Shown: positions 55,353-64,000 of the stretch, one piece after another
How the letters are laid out: the number at the start of each line of letters is the position of its first letter
Position numbering within the stretch: the first letter of the stretch is position 1
Source: Rubidibacter lacunae KORDI 51-2
GTDB taxonomy: Bacteria; Cyanobacteriota; Cyanobacteriia; Cyanobacteriales; Rubidibacteraceae
NCBI RefSeq assembly: GCF_000473895.1
Contig: NZ_ASSJ01000074.1
Span: 1 to 64,000 of the forward strand
Direction of reading: 5' to 3'
DNA: 64,000 nucleotides
Program-made: the position numbers and the translations under genes
The notes under the pieces: generated by a model
The model's database searches: none
What the model saw: the letters and a program-made list of their open reading frames with translations, nothing else
Told to the model about the DNA's origin: nothing

Positions 55353-55851
55353 GAGCGCATCCGCATCAATATTGGGGACCATCTGTTCGGGCAAACGCAC
55401 AATGGTTTCCGATCCACAACCGAATTAGGATTTCAGCGATCTGAAGTGCTTGAACTTAGCTCGCTCTCTCAACAAGCCTCGATCGAGGCGCGCTTATTGC
55501 GAAAATTGAGCTGAGTTTCCGAGCAAGCGTTTGCCCTTTTCTCCTGTTTGATGCCATGACGGGGTAACACCGTGCGGGTGCTGCCCCGTTTGCGCTGCTG
55601 GGTCCTTGCTGTAATAAGCAAATCCCAACCCCTCCGATGTGCTGGATTAGAAAAAGCAATGTCCTTACCGCCTGGAGATCTTGGCAGCCTAATGGATTTT
55701 TGCTGTAGAATCGTTTGCGTAAAACGCAACTATAAGGTGGATCGTCTCGTCATCGAGCATGAGGGGAGTAAAACTACTTCCTCCCACCCCAAAGGCGATG
55801 TACAATTCTGTGTGTGGACCTTTCCATATCAAGGTGTGAGGCTTGAAAGTC
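55353..55851. promoter_or_regulatory. Porin upstream region with a hairpin
   Basis: A 31-base hairpin (55559-55589, ACGGGG...CCCCGT, 12 of 13 pairs formed) could end the PhoX transcript. A TACAAT box at 55801-55806 lies about 45 bases before the porin ATG. The porin, usually one of the most abundant outer-membrane proteins, must have its promoter here. Confidence 0.4.
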
Positions 55852-57510
55852 ATGTCTAAAGCATTCTGGAACATTTTCAAAGCCGCTCCAGCGGTAGTAG
55901 GTGCCTCGCTGTTGGCTGCCAATGGCGCGATGGCTTCTGAGGCAGTCGCTCAGAGTAACAGCGACGTACTCGACCAGATCAATACCTATGGTCAAGGTGG
56001 TGCTTCTGTCGACCAGATCAATAGCGTTTTCCAGTTGAGCGATGTTTCTCCGGGAGACTGGGAATTTGAGGCTCTTCGCAGCTTGGTCGAGCGCTACGGT
56101 TGTATCGTCGGCTACCCCGATGGCACTTTCCGTCGCAACCAAGCCCTGAAGCGCTCCGAGTTCGCTGCCGGTCTGAATGCTTGCTTGCAGCAAATCGAGC
56201 GCCTGATTGCAGCTCAGACTGCTGATTTCCTGCGTAAAGAAGACTTGGAAGCGCTCCAACGCTTGATGGCTGAGTTCGAAGCCGAGCTTGCGGCTCTGGG
56301 CACCCGCGTCGACGGTTTGGAAGCTCGCGTAACCTTCCTGGAAGAGCACCAGTTTTCCACCACCACCAAGTTGAACGGTGAAGTCCTCTTCGTTCTGGCT
56401 GAAGCTTTCGGCGACTTTGCCGACGGCAGCGGCGACAACGCTGACGATACCCAAGCCACCATCGGCTACCGGGTTCGTTTGAACTTCGACACCAGCTTCA
56501 CGGGCACGGACCGCTTGCGGACTCGCTTGGAAGCTCGCGAAGTCGATGGTACCGACGCGGGCGACACGGGAACCGACATGACCCGACTGAACCTGCGCGG
56601 CTCGACCGGCGACAACAACATCGAGCTAAACCTCTTGGCGTATCGCTTCCCGGTTGGTGACAACCTGACCTTCCACGTCGCGCCCGTGGGTTACGACATT
56701 GATGATGTCTTCGATCCCAACAACCCGCTGGCAAGCAGCGGTGGCGGCGCATTGGCTCGCTTCTTCGACCGCAACCCGCTCACCCTGCGTTCTGCAGCTG
56801 CCGACGTTGGTTTTGGTGCAAACTTCGATGTTAACGACGACATCCGCATCGACGTAGGTTACTGGACGGATGAAGGTCGCGACCCCGACGAAGGAGCCGG
56901 CCTGTTCGATGGCAACTACAGCGCCGGTGTTCAAGGTAGCGTGGACCTCGGTTCTGAAGACCGTGCCACCATCTCGCTGAACTACGTTCGTAAGTACTTC
57001 GGCGAAGGCGACACCAACATCTCTAGCAGCACGGGTAGCGAGCTCTCTACCGAGCCATTCGGCGATGCTGCAACGACCTCCGACAACTTCGGTTTGCAGT
57101 TCTCGTTTGACGCGAGCGATCGCCTGATCTTCGGCGGCTTCTTTGGCTACGGGTTTGTTAACAACCGCCAAGACGATCCGTTTGGCTCCTTGACCGGCGG
57201 CGTGCCGATCAGCGATGACGACAGTGCCGAGGTCATTACGGGCAGCGCCAACATTTCCTACCTCGACCTCTTTAAGGAAGGAAGCATCTTGAGCCTGGCT
57301 GCTGGCGTCCCGCCCAAGGTCATCAACAACGATGCAGGCGAACTAGAAGAAAACGATGGTACCTCCATTCTCGTTGAGGCTGCCTACCGTTTCCCGGTTA
57401 ACGACAACATCGAGCTGACTCCTGGCGCATACGTCGTTATCAACCCCGAGCACAACAGCGACAACGACCCGATCGTGGTCGGTGTGGTCCGCACCCGCTT
57501 CCGCTTCTAA
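55852..57510 (+). CDS. SLH-domain outer-membrane porin (iron-uptake porin/SomA type)
   Basis: The 552-residue protein has a signal peptide (AAPAVVGASLLAANGAMA, cut near 28) and an S-layer homology domain at about 63-118 (ALRSLVERYGCIVGYPDGTFRRNQALKRSEFAAGLNACL). A coiled coil follows at 119-166, then a 16- or 18-strand barrel to the last residue Phe in RTRFRF. The SLH part anchors it to peptidoglycan-linked polysaccharide; the barrel lets small solutes and iron in. ATG 55852 was chosen because it starts MSKAFWNIF like other family members. A strong terminator follows. Confidence 0.92.
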   Translation: MSKAFWNIFKAAPAVVGASLLAANGAMASEAVAQSNSDVLDQINTYGQGGASVDQINSVFQLSDVSPGDWEFEALRSLVERYGCIVGYPDGTFRRNQALKRSEFAAGLNACLQQIERLIAAQTADFLRKEDLEALQRLMAEFEAELAALGTRVDGLEARVTFLEEHQFSTTTKLNGEVLFVLAEAFGDFADGSGDNADDTQATIGYRVRLNFDTSFTGTDRLRTRLEAREVDGTDAGDTGTDMTRLNLRGSTGDNNIELNLLAYRFPVGDNLTFHVAPVGYDIDDVFDPNNPLASSGGGALARFFDRNPLTLRSAAADVGFGANFDVNDDIRIDVGYWTDEGRDPDEGAGLFDGNYSAGVQGSVDLGSEDRATISLNYVRKYFGEGDTNISSSTGSELSTEPFGDAATTSDNFGLQFSFDASDRLIFGGFFGYGFVNNRQDDPFGSLTGGVPISDDDSAEVITGSANISYLDLFKEGSILSLAAGVPPKVINNDAGELEENDGTSILVEAAYRFPVNDNIELTPGAYVVINPEHNSDNDPIVVGVVRTRFRF

Positions 57511-57555
57511 GTTAGAGGCTGCGGTTTTCGGTCCGACCGGGCCGATTTGAACTTC

Positions 57556-57589
57556 AAAGGCGAGGGAGCCATTGCTCCTTCGCCTTTTC
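57556..57589 (+). terminator. Rho-independent terminator of the porin gene
   Basis: AAAGGCGAGGGAGC pairs with GCTCCTTCGCCTTT (one G-U), with a four-base loop and TTTTCT after it, 45 bp behind the stop codon. This is the clearest terminator in the window. Confidence 0.85.
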
Positions 57590-57604
57590 TCATGCGGAAC
57601 ATTT

Positions 57605-57835
57605 TTAGGTGAAGGTATATAAGTAGCGCGATCTCCAGCACCCACGCTTTTCCAGATCGCAAAGATCCAGTTCGCCCAGATATACTAGCCGACGAACAAC
57701 TTCGGATATTTCAGGATGGAAATGACCGTGCATCAGGACTTCCATCCTAAAGCTTTTCCAAAAGCTACCTTGCTGACATGCAATAGACTTGCCCGCCTCA
57801 GGCAGCAACATGTTGCAGCCACCATCTCCTCGCAT
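57605..57835 (-). CDS. Possible small protein (76 aa)
   Basis: The frame reads through MLLPEAGKSIACQQGSFWKS and EVLMHGHFHPEISEVVRRLV to a stop near the porin terminator. The composition is protein-like, but no family is known and start sites are weak. The rest of the 57590-58077 gap shows nothing else. Confidence 0.28.
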   Translation of the reverse strand: MRGDGGCNMLLPEAGKSIACQQGSFWKSFRMEVLMHGHFHPEISEVVRRLVYLGELDLCDLEKRGCWRSRYLYTFT

Positions 57836-58077
57836 CTTCAGTCGGTAAGAATGCTTAAAAAACGGTACTAGCTAACGGTGAGACTAACTACAAACAACTC
57901 AATACATCCGAAACCAGAGCTTGGGACGACACTTTACTAATGTTTAATCGTCAATCACAGCGAAGTACTCGACGCAAAGAAAGCTACAGCTACCAGTGCC
58001 CCTAGCAACTCCGCCGCCGGGGCGATGCAATAGGTAGCAAGGGGAAGTTAATGTGCTCGTGAAACCGGGCGATCGGT

Positions 58078-58482
58078 TTGCGGTCGTCCATTGCTGTAAT
58101 GGGAGAACGATTCGTGGTTGGTTTTCTAATAGGTGCCGTCGTAACAGCAATCGCACTGTTGATTATTTCCAAGGTCCGCCCGATCGGTGTCGAGATCGAC
58201 AGTCCAATTAAGGCCCTGATCGGCGGAGCAGTTATCGGCGCGCTCAGCAATCTTTGGGATTTTTTGCCGTCAGGACTCCGCTCGCTGGCAGCGGTGCTGA
58301 GCCTGGGGCTGGTCCCCTTATTCGTAAGCATTATCATCTTTGGATTGGCTGCTTGGGCAGTTGAAGGCTTCCGCCTTCGCCACGGTATTTGGAGTGCGGT
58401 CCTCGGAGCGTTTTCGTTGGCGATTGTGAACTCGGTCTTGACGCTTATCTTGCGACAATTCGGTCTCGTGTCGGCTGACTAA
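58078..58482 (+). CDS. Holin-like/YvlD-type four-helix membrane protein
   Basis: The 134-residue protein has four hydrophobic helices (about 12-31, 45-60, 70-92, 104-125) with FVVGFLIGAVVTAIALLIISKV, and IFGLAAWAVEGFRLRHGIWSAVLGAFSLAIVNSVL at the end. The last part is typical of the phage-holin-IV/DUF360 family, common in chromosomes and not proof of a phage. Its role is unknown. ATG 58099 (MGERFVVG) is a likely alternative start. Confidence 0.72.
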   Translation: MRSSIAVMGERFVVGFLIGAVVTAIALLIISKVRPIGVEIDSPIKALIGGAVIGALSNLWDFLPSGLRSLAAVLSLGLVPLFVSIIIFGLAAWAVEGFRLRHGIWSAVLGAFSLAIVNSVLTLILRQFGLVSAD

Positions 58483-59624
58483 GCATTGCGCAGAGAAACC
58501 AGCCATCTTTCATCGAGTTCGATAGGTCAATAGGTCTAGCGATGACTTTTCGCATCCATACATTCCGCTACCGCCCGCGACCCCCGTTGCTTGTGGCATG
58601 AATTTTGATATGGACTGCGGAACCGCGGGCAACGATCGCGCTGAAAATTTAAAACGCGATCGTTGTCAGTTCTCGGCAAAGACCGCAGGGAAGTGTCAGG
58701 CTTGCTCCGCCGTAAACCGCACGATAATCCAGATACACGATTGCGGGGCTGCATGTCGCTCGCGCTGACCCGCCTGTTCGAAACGTGAATCGGTTTGTCT
58801 CGCCTGTTATGGGGCGCTTCGATGTCCACGGCAACGTAAGGAGTTTAGTCGTAATCGAGGAGACAAATAATGGCTAGAAGGTCTGCTTATCGGCTCGCAT
58901 GACCAACCCCTACTCGGATGCGTCCGCCGCATCACCCTTGGAGATACGCGAGAAACGACCGGGTTGTCGCCTCTTGACGACCCAAGTGGCAGACTCAGTC
59001 GGTGAGGTTGCCAGCAGCAATCGCTGGCGAGCTAGTCGGTGGCGATGGAATAACTGCGCGTCCAAGTGCAAATCTTACTTCTGAGGGCAGCCGCTCGTAC
59101 GGTACCAATGCTCCCTGATATACTTTCTAATCGCGATCGTAAAGTCGATGGCTGCCCGGGTAGGAGCGAATTTGCAACGTCGCTAGCAGTGAGACTGACT
59201 TGCCGCCCAACAGCATCGGCAAAGCTAGTGGTGCCGAACCGGGATGGAATAAACACTTGCAGAAAAGTCAGTAACAAATCCTCACAGCTCTTATCGGCGA
59301 CAGGGAATTGCGTCGGATAGGGGTTTGGCTAGGGTGGGTAGTTGGGGTTCGGGAAAACGGAACTCGCTCATTATGTCATCAAGTGCGAGCTGAACAGATC
59401 TGTGAATCCCAACCGCTGGGGAAGAACTCGGGCCCATTGCATCTGTGAAGTTCTTAGTCGTGCAGCGAGGCGCTCTGGTATGAAGCAAGACTGGCTGATT
59501 GCTTCTCAAGCAGGACCGATGCCCTTATCCTGACCGATGTAACCGCAGCCCGCTCGCAGCTGCCACCGTTACCGAAATAATTTCGGCGTCAAGAAACTAG
59601 AACGGCATCCGGAGCAAGACCCTG
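58483..59624. other. Long stretch without a recognised gene
   Basis: In 1142 bases I find only short frames with mixed composition on both strands (for example 58649-58834 minus, 59032-59277 minus). None is recognised, and several seem decayed. It could be remains of lost genes next to the solitary ureB, which normally has neighbours. No RNA gene was seen. Confidence 0.4.
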
Positions 59625-59933
59625 TTAGTCAAGCGAACCCTCAACCGCTGCATTGAACCCGTACACCTCTCTTCGGCCCGAATAAGCTACCAATCCGACC
59701 TCGCGCTCGTCTCCCGGCTCGAAGCGGACTGCTGTCCCTGCCGGAATATCCAACCGCATACCTCTAGCACGAACGCGGTCGAACTGAAGCGCAGAATTGG
59801 CTTCGAAAAAATGAAAATGTGAGCCGACTTGAATCGGGCGATCGCCCGTGTTTGCAACACTCAAGCGCGTGGTATCTCGCCCGGCATTGAGCTCGATCTC
59901 GCCCTCAGCTGGTATTAATTCACCCGGTGTCAC
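59625..59933 (-). CDS. ureB: Urease subunit beta, solitary
   Basis: The 102-residue protein begins [53 protein letters not shown], the complete beta subunit of urease, and ends [13 protein letters not shown] 59933 matches the usual family start; the longer frame adds 18 poor residues. Urease splits urea to ammonia and CO2 and needs UreA and UreC, which are not adjacent here. Scattered ure genes occur in cyanobacteria, so it may still be functional. Confidence 0.9.
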   Translation of the reverse strand: MTPGELIPAEGEIELNAGRDTTRLSVANTGDRPIQVGSHFHFFEANSALQFDRVRARGMRLDIPAGTAVRFEPGDEREVGLVAYSGRREVYGFNAAVEGSLD

Positions 59934-60242
59934 AGTAAAACCTCTAATTGACCGAATTGACAGTCCAAACAATCGTCCCTTGTTCAACCCACCGCTCTAA
60001 ATCTGTTGGTGCGGCAGCACCGCAAGGTTTTTGACAACTTTGGAAGGCTAGGCTGCCGATAGAAAGGGTCTTCGGAACAGATTTTTTAATAGCACAGAAG
60101 GGCTAATCGCAAGAGAGCTTGGTTTGTAAGGGAACGATTTGTAAAGGACCGCCAGGATAACCCTGGCGGTCCCTCTTCCTCTTTTGCAAGTATGAAAAAC
60201 CCTAGAATTAGGTTTTCTATCGATCGCGAGGCAAGTCGGGCC
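59934..60242. other. Gap between psbJ and ureB
   Basis: The 309-bp space carries the psb operon terminator (60146-60172) and presumably the ureB promoter. No gene is seen. Confidence 0.5.
60146..60172 (-). terminator. Terminator of psbEFLJ
   Basis: GGACCGCCAGG and CCTGGCGGTCC form a perfect 11-bp stem with a five-base loop. On the minus strand it is followed by TTTAC, 70 bp after the psbJ stop. Confidence 0.75.
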
Positions 60243-60359
60243 TTATACGGCAGAGCCAAGACCTGCATATGCGCCGTAGAAGAATATCGCCAGTAGGGCT
60301 AGCACGCCCATACCAGCAACTAAACCCACGATCCAAATCGGAATGCGTCCGCCACTCAT
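60243..60359 (-). CDS. psbJ: Photosystem II protein J
   Basis: The 38-residue protein is [20 protein letters not shown] followed by [18 protein letters not shown]. It has one membrane helix and the usual GLGSA end. PsbJ lies near cytochrome b559 in photosystem II and affects electron flow at the plastoquinone sites and assembly. It is last in the psbE-psbF-psbL-psbJ operon. An AGGAG site precedes it. Confidence 0.97.
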   Translation of the reverse strand: MSGGRIPIWIVGLVAGMGVLALLAIFFYGAYAGLGSAV

Positions 60360-60469
60360 TTCTCTACTCCTTAGAAACAGCAAACTCGAAGAAACTCACG
60401 CACAGATCGCCCATCGGACAGACGAGCTAGTAAAAACTTAAGGCTTCAGGTCAAGCAAAGCCCAACAGC

Positions 60470-60595
60470 CTAGTTGAAGAAGTAGCTGGAGAATAGGATG
60501 CCCAGCACGAACACCAGCAACAACCCGAGGAAGAGTGACGTTCGGTTCAGTTCGACGGGTTGCTTGTTCGGATTATTTTTCCGTTCCATTGACAT
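60470..60595 (-). CDS. psbL: Photosystem II protein L
   Basis: The 41-residue protein contains [20 protein letters not shown] and [14 protein letters not shown], the complete PsbL sequence with one helix. PsbL sits at the dimer interface of photosystem II near Tyr-Z and Q sites. AGGAG lies eight bases before the ATG at 60595 (MSMERK); the second ATG at 60589 (MERK) is the start usually annotated for this protein. Both are possible. Confidence 0.97.
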   Translation of the reverse strand: MSMERKNNPNKQPVELNRTSLFLGLLLVFVLGILFSSYFFN

Positions 60596-60606
60596 CTTGG
60601 AAACTC

Positions 60607-60738
60607 CTAGCGCTGAATGAACTGCATTGCCGCGATCGCGCCCAAAAAGAACACGCTCGGCACGGCCAGCGTATGAACGGCCAGCCAACGCACTGTAAAA
60701 ATGGGATAACTGACGGGTTGATTTGGGGAGTTAGCCAT
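60607..60738 (-). CDS. psbF: Cytochrome b559 subunit beta
   Basis: The 43-residue protein is [20 protein letters not shown] and so on, with His22 as haem ligand in [27 protein letters not shown]. With PsbE it forms cytochrome b559 of photosystem II, which protects against light damage and is needed for assembly. It starts 37 bp after psbE and psbL follows 11 bp later. Confidence 0.98.
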   Translation of the reverse strand: MANSPNQPVSYPIFTVRWLAVHTLAVPSVFFLGAIAAMQFIQR

Positions 60739-60775
60739 TGAGAAAATCTCCTTTTTCTATGCCTTAGCTTTCGCC

Positions 60776-61021
60776 TTACTTGTCAAATGTGCCAATTTGT
60801 TGGCGCGCTTCGAAACGATCTGAAACAATCGGTATTTCTTGGCGTTCCTGCGTAAAATACTCGTCTGGGCGAGGCGTACCGAAGGCATCATATGCCAGTC
60901 CAGTACTGACAAATAGCCAGCCCGCAATGAACAGCATCGGGATCGTGATGCTGTGGATCACCCAGTAACGAATGCTAGTAACGATATCGCCAAACGGACG
61001 CTCGCCAGTGGAACCGGACAT
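60776..61021 (-). CDS. psbE: Cytochrome b559 subunit alpha
   Basis: The 81-residue protein starts [20 protein letters not shown], with His23 ([10 protein letters not shown]) as haem ligand. It has one membrane helix and a lumenal tail ending QQIGTFDK. With PsbF it makes the b559 haem of photosystem II. AGGAG stands seven bases before the ATG. The operon promoter likely lies in the 81 bases between this gene and ycf48, or transcription runs on from rubA-ycf48. Confidence 0.98.
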   Translation of the reverse strand: MSGSTGERPFGDIVTSIRYWVIHSITIPMLFIAGWLFVSTGLAYDAFGTPRPDEYFTQERQEIPIVSDRFEARQQIGTFDK

Positions 61022-61102
61022 CTCACAACTCCTGAACAAAAAACACGGGATCAACTAACATGATAAAGATTTTGTTACAGCTCGCAAGGGCGCCTGCAAC
61101 CT

Positions 61103-62116
61103 TCATCCAGCTTCCGCAACGGATTCGACCGCGGAGTCGTACTTGAGCAAAACGCCATCGTTGCCAAGAATGAAGCCGCGGTCGGGATTGAGGAAAACAA
61201 TGCGATATAGATTGGCGGGTGTGTTCTCGATTGCGCGGTCTTTTTGCCACGTCTGACCGCCGTCAAAACTGGCAAGCAAGTTCCCACTGCCGCCTGCAAC
61301 CCAGACTTCCTCCGGGGTCCGGTAAGCAACGTCGAGCAGTCCCCAGCTCGTCGATAGTTCGGGATACAGCGGGTCCTCCCAACTATCGGGATCGTCAGAC
61401 GCCGTGAACTGAATCTGACCGCCCCGCGCCAGCATCCACAGGCGACCGTCCAGGCCGAACCCCATTGCCTGGACACGCCGCGAACTATTGCGTTCGTGCG
61501 GTTCCCAGGCCTCCATACCAGGCTCCCAAGTCGAGTAAAAGTTTCCGCGTGCCGACACTGCCACATAGCGACCGTCGTCCGAGCGGGCAATCGTTCGGGC
61601 AACGCCAACTGCTTCTTGAACCTGTGCTTGCCACGTGCGACCGCCGTCATCGGTTTGGTAAATAGCGCCGATGTCCGTCGCCATCTCTGTCGAGTTCGGT
61701 CCGAGCGCCTTGACGGATACAGGCACGCCGGGAAGCTTCTCGCTGAGACGGACGCGCTCCCAGGTGTCGCCGCTGTCGGTCGTATGCAGCAATAGCGAAG
61801 GTTGACCGGCGATCCAACCCTCACTACCGGCGAAGCTAACGCTCGTGAGCTTGAGCTTGGGATCCAAGCCGAGGTCGCGTTCCTGCCAATCAGTCCCGCC
61901 ATCGTGTGTTTCCAAGATCGTCGCGCGGTTGCCAACAATCCAGCCGCGCTCTCCATCGCCCGAAAAGCCGATGTCGAGAAGCGTTGCATCGGTTGGCAGC
62001 ACTGTCGGCGTCCAAGGATTGAGTTGTGTGGACGGAACGCTACTGCATCCGAAGCAAACCAGGGCAACTGCCAGTAGCAAGGCGACTGGCTTGAACTTGT
62101 CGAACAAGGCGCTCAT
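61103..62116 (-). CDS. ycf48: Photosystem II assembly factor Ycf48
   Basis: The 337-residue protein has a lipobox ending at Cys24 (LVCFGC), so it is a lipoprotein on the lumenal side. Seven repeats of the WD-like propeller follow, with GWIVGNRATILETHDGGTDW and later GNLLASFDGGQTWQ as typical blades. Ycf48 (HCF136 in plants) binds newly made D1 and helps attach it to the D2-cytochrome b559 module. It stands between rubA and psbEFLJ, the usual order in cyanobacteria. Confidence 0.95.
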   Translation of the reverse strand: MSALFDKFKPVALLLAVALVCFGCSSVPSTQLNPWTPTVLPTDATLLDIGFSGDGERGWIVGNRATILETHDGGTDWQERDLGLDPKLKLTSVSFAGSEGWIAGQPSLLLHTTDSGDTWERVRLSEKLPGVPVSVKALGPNSTEMATDIGAIYQTDDGGRTWQAQVQEAVGVARTIARSDDGRYVAVSARGNFYSTWEPGMEAWEPHERNSSRRVQAMGFGLDGRLWMLARGGQIQFTASDDPDSWEDPLYPELSTSWGLLDVAYRTPEEVWVAGGSGNLLASFDGGQTWQKDRAIENTPANLYRIVFLNPDRGFILGNDGVLLKYDSAVESVAEAG

Positions 62117-62220
62117 CAGTTTCCTCAGTCAATCCAAATAACGCAATGACATTCTCGACCTAGAAGCAGACATAGCAGTGAGGGTCGAGATAGACCGGTT
62201 ACACGAGATAACTACTCGCG

Positions 62221-62598
62221 CTACCGCAAACTATAAAGGCTCATAAATGCTAAAAAAGCCAGCACCAACCCGCCAAAAATGAGCGCGTTCTTCTGCCCGG
62301 GCGTCAGCTGGTTTACACCAAGCCCGTAGTTCAGGTTGGAAGCGAACCCCGATGGCGCGCCAGCCGCTCCGATGTTGCTGAACTTCGTCTGGCGGGCACC
62401 ACATACCGGGCAACGCCAGTCGAACGGCAAGTCTTCAAAAGACGTGCCAGCCGGAATATTGCGGTTGCTGTCGCCCTTATTGGGCTCGTAAACATAGCCG
62501 CAACTACGACACTCGAAGCGGGCGGGGGCAAGTTCGGCTAGCGTCAGCTCTTCCTGCGAGTTCTGCGACTCAGCTGGTGAAGGTTGCGGCTCGTTCAT
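62221..62598 (-). CDS. rubA: Membrane-anchored rubredoxin RubA
   Basis: The 125-residue protein has an acidic N-terminal arm and a rubredoxin domain with Cys30, Cys33 (CRSCGYVYEP) and Cys63, Cys66 (CPVCGA) that hold one iron. A C-terminal membrane helix lies at 105-122. It is bound to the thylakoid membrane and needed for assembly of photosystems. It is followed by ycf48 and psbEFLJ on the same strand, 104 bp apart. Confidence 0.96.
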   Translation of the reverse strand: MNEPQPSPAESQNSQEELTLAELAPARFECRSCGYVYEPNKGDSNRNIPAGTSFEDLPFDWRCPVCGARQTKFSNIGAAGAPSGFASNLNYGLGVNQLTPGQKNALIFGGLVLAFLAFMSLYSLR

Positions 62599-62810
62599 GG
62601 CGCTGGCTCGGGCATTACTGAGAGCGATCGTTACAAATTATCGCACATTGTGAATGCCACACGACGAACCGTTACATCATTAGCATTCGCAACCATCGGC
62701 CGCACAATCCCGAGCCGAATGCTTAGCATTGTAGGGAAGTAATACAAGGCGATCGCCGACGGGAGGGTTGCAAATCTGCCAGTCGAGCGTGGAGCAGGCA
62801 ACAGCAACCC

Positions 62811-62816
62811 TATAAT
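62811..62816 (+). promoter_or_regulatory. Likely minus-10 box of the ndhCKJ operon
   Basis: TATAAT lies 60 bases before the ndhC start in the 277-bp region shared with the divergent rubA. No clear minus-35 box is at the ideal distance. A purine-rich GAGAGAGGAAG stretch then precedes the start codon. Confidence 0.45.
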
Positions 62817-62875
62817 GTTGACTTGTAAAGAAGTGCTACAACCGGTGGCGCATAGCGAGGGAGAGAGGAAGCGAC

Positions 62876-63238
62876 GTGTTTGTTCTCGGCGGCTACGAGT
62901 ATTTCCTGGGTTTTTTAATCCTGTGTAGCTTGATTCCGGCTTTGGGATTGCTGGCGTCGAAGCTACTGCGTCCGCGCGACGGCGGTCCGGAACGACGCAC
63001 GAGCTACGAGTCCGGGATGGAGCCGATCGGGGGCGCGTGGATTCAGTTCAACATCCGTTACTACATGTTTGCCCTCGTATTCGTGGTGTTTGACGTCGAG
63101 ACAGTGTTTCTCTACCCCTGGGCAGTGGCGTTCCACCAACTGGGGCTACTGGCCTTTGTTGAGGCGTTAATCTTTATCGCAATTCTCATCGTGGCGTTGG
63201 CGTATGCATGGCGAAAAGGAGCCCTGGAGTGGTCATGA
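62876..63238 (+). CDS. ndhC: NAD(P)H-quinone oxidoreductase subunit 3
   Basis: The 120-residue membrane protein starts at GTG and has three helices (about 5-26, 64-83, 89-110). It has the conserved [43 protein letters not shown] loop. It is part of the membrane arm of thylakoid NDH-1, near the quinone channel. Its stop overlaps the ndhK start (ATGA). AGGA lies just ahead of the GTG. Confidence 0.97.
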   Translation: MFVLGGYEYFLGFLILCSLIPALGLLASKLLRPRDGGPERRTSYESGMEPIGGAWIQFNIRYYMFALVFVVFDVETVFLYPWAVAFHQLGLLAFVEALIFIAILIVALAYAWRKGALEWS

Positions 63239-63984
63239 CTTCCAACATTGCAGCAGAGCAAACAGCTTACGAGCAGCAGCAGCGAGACAAGCTGCTCAAT
63301 CCTGCCAGTCGGACTCAGGTGACGAAAGACCTCTCGGAAAACGTCATCTTGACGACGGTAGACGACCTTTATAACTGGGCGCGCCTCTCGAGCTTGTGGC
63401 CGATGCTTTACGGCACGGCGTGTTGCTTTATTGAGTTCGCCGCGCTGATCGGTTCGCGCTTTGACTTCGATCGCTTCGGTTTGGTCCCGCGATCGAGCCC
63501 CCGCCAGTCCGATTTGATCATTACGGCTGGCACGATCAATATGAAGATGGCACCGGCTTTGGTCCGACTCTATGAAGAGATGACCGAGCCGAAATACGTT
63601 ATAGCCATGGGTGCCTGCACGATTACCGGCGGCATGTTCAGCGCGGATTCGACGACGACCGTTAAAGGTGTTGACAAGCTGATTCCTGTAGACGTCTATA
63701 TTCCTGGCTGCCCGCCGCGTCCTGAAGCGATCGTTGACGCGATTGTCAAGTTGCGCAAGAAGGTGGCTAACGAGTCGATGCAAGAGCGCGTAATGTTGCA
63801 GCAAACGCACCGCTATTACAGCACGACTCACAAGATGAAGATGGTCGAGTCGATTCACGATGGCGTTTATCTACGTGCGGAAAACCGCCAAGCAGGGGCG
63901 CGCGAGCTGGCAGCCGGAGCTGACATGCCGCTACCGCAAGTACTGCAGCAACAACAACCCTTAGGAGAGACAGTCGATGGCTGA
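63235..63984 (+). CDS. ndhK: NAD(P)H-quinone oxidoreductase subunit K
   Basis: The 249-residue protein carries the N2 iron-sulfur cluster of NDH-1: [15 protein letters not shown] with the two adjacent cysteines, [10 protein letters not shown], and [19 protein letters not shown] 63235 overlaps the ndhC stop. The C-terminal 45 residues are a cyanobacteria-typical extension. Its last eight bases overlap ndhJ. Confidence 0.97.
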   Translation: MTSNIAAEQTAYEQQQRDKLLNPASRTQVTKDLSENVILTTVDDLYNWARLSSLWPMLYGTACCFIEFAALIGSRFDFDRFGLVPRSSPRQSDLIITAGTINMKMAPALVRLYEEMTEPKYVIAMGACTITGGMFSADSTTTVKGVDKLIPVDVYIPGCPPRPEAIVDAIVKLRKKVANESMQERVMLQQTHRYYSTTHKMKMVESIHDGVYLRAENRQAGARELAAGADMPLPQVLQQQQPLGETVDG

Positions 63985-64000
63985 AGCAGAAAACCAGCAG
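63977..64000 (+). CDS. ndhJ: NAD(P)H-quinone oxidoreductase subunit J, start only
   Basis: The window ends after eight codons (MAEAENQQ) that begin inside ndhK. AGGAGAG lies 8-14 bases upstream. Identity is inferred from the ndhC-ndhK-ndhJ order that is conserved in cyanobacteria and chloroplasts. Confidence 0.8.

Noticed and set aside
58078-58482. Holin-like protein as a sign of prophage
   Set aside because: No other phage gene lies near; this family is common in chromosomes.
61075-62067. 330-residue minus-strand frame
   Set aside because: It is a shifted shadow of ycf48, whose own frame gives a full lipobox and propeller blades.

Overview
The window comes from an oxygenic cyanobacterium. 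It carries photosystem II genes (psbE, psbF, psbL, psbJ, and the assembly factors ycf48 and rubA), cyanobacterial NDH-1 genes (ndhC, ndhK, the start of ndhJ, and a separate ndhS), a Tab2-type protein, an SLH-domain outer-membrane porin and a CYP120-like P450. It is also very rich in the HIP1 octamer GCGATCGC. Base composition is GC-rich by eye, roughly 55-58 percent (not computed), with a poorer islet near 46.8-48.4 kb. Genus cannot be fixed from the sequence alone.

Layout. 1-0.96 kb: the end of an IS21-type element (istB) and a Met-type tRNA. 1.0-4.4 kb: an acyl-CoA dehydrogenase-like protein, a tiny membrane protein and the sdhA flavoprotein. 5.1-10.9 kb: surface-polysaccharide genes (two glycosyltransferases, an FkbM methyltransferase, a GT39-like enzyme). 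They enclose a single-domain globin gene that ends directly at an IS remnant. 11.1-13.5 kb: a HAS-barrel protein, ndhS, an SRPBCC protein and gene fragments.

13.6-22.9 kb is the most unusual part. Six genes on the minus strand (tandem globin with a membrane tail, pentaheme and hexaheme c-type cytochromes, a DUF3365 mono-heme lipoprotein, a di-heme cytochrome b-like membrane protein, a membrane-anchored thioredoxin) lie next to divergent, oversized Ccs1/ResB and CcsA genes. Together they look like a self-contained electron-transfer and gas-binding system with its own cytochrome c maturation machinery.

23.1-36.6 kb: a subtilisin/sedolisin-like protein with FG-GAP-type repeats, rpsA, a CmpR/RbcR-type LysR regulator, def, a sulfatase-fold enzyme, a prepilin, an M20 amidohydrolase, bioD and prs. 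36.7-40.7 kb: a translationally coupled SWIM / DUF5691 / MoxR ATPase operon. 40.7-46.4 kb: Uma2 nuclease, P450, Tab2, TerB-like and DUF1537 kinase genes. 46.4-48.9 kb: an AT-richer islet with arsC and a broken SnoaL-like gene. 49.2-58.5 kb: purL, a PhoX/DUF839 phosphatase, the porin and a holin-like membrane protein. 58.5-64 kb: a long empty stretch, a solitary ureB, then rubA-ycf48-psbEFLJ divergent from ndhC-ndhK-ndhJ.

The photosynthesis block shows a familiar cyanobacterial logic: assembly factors RubA and Ycf48 precede the cytochrome b559 operon they serve. The multiheme/globin/Ccs locus is the main candidate for an undescribed system.
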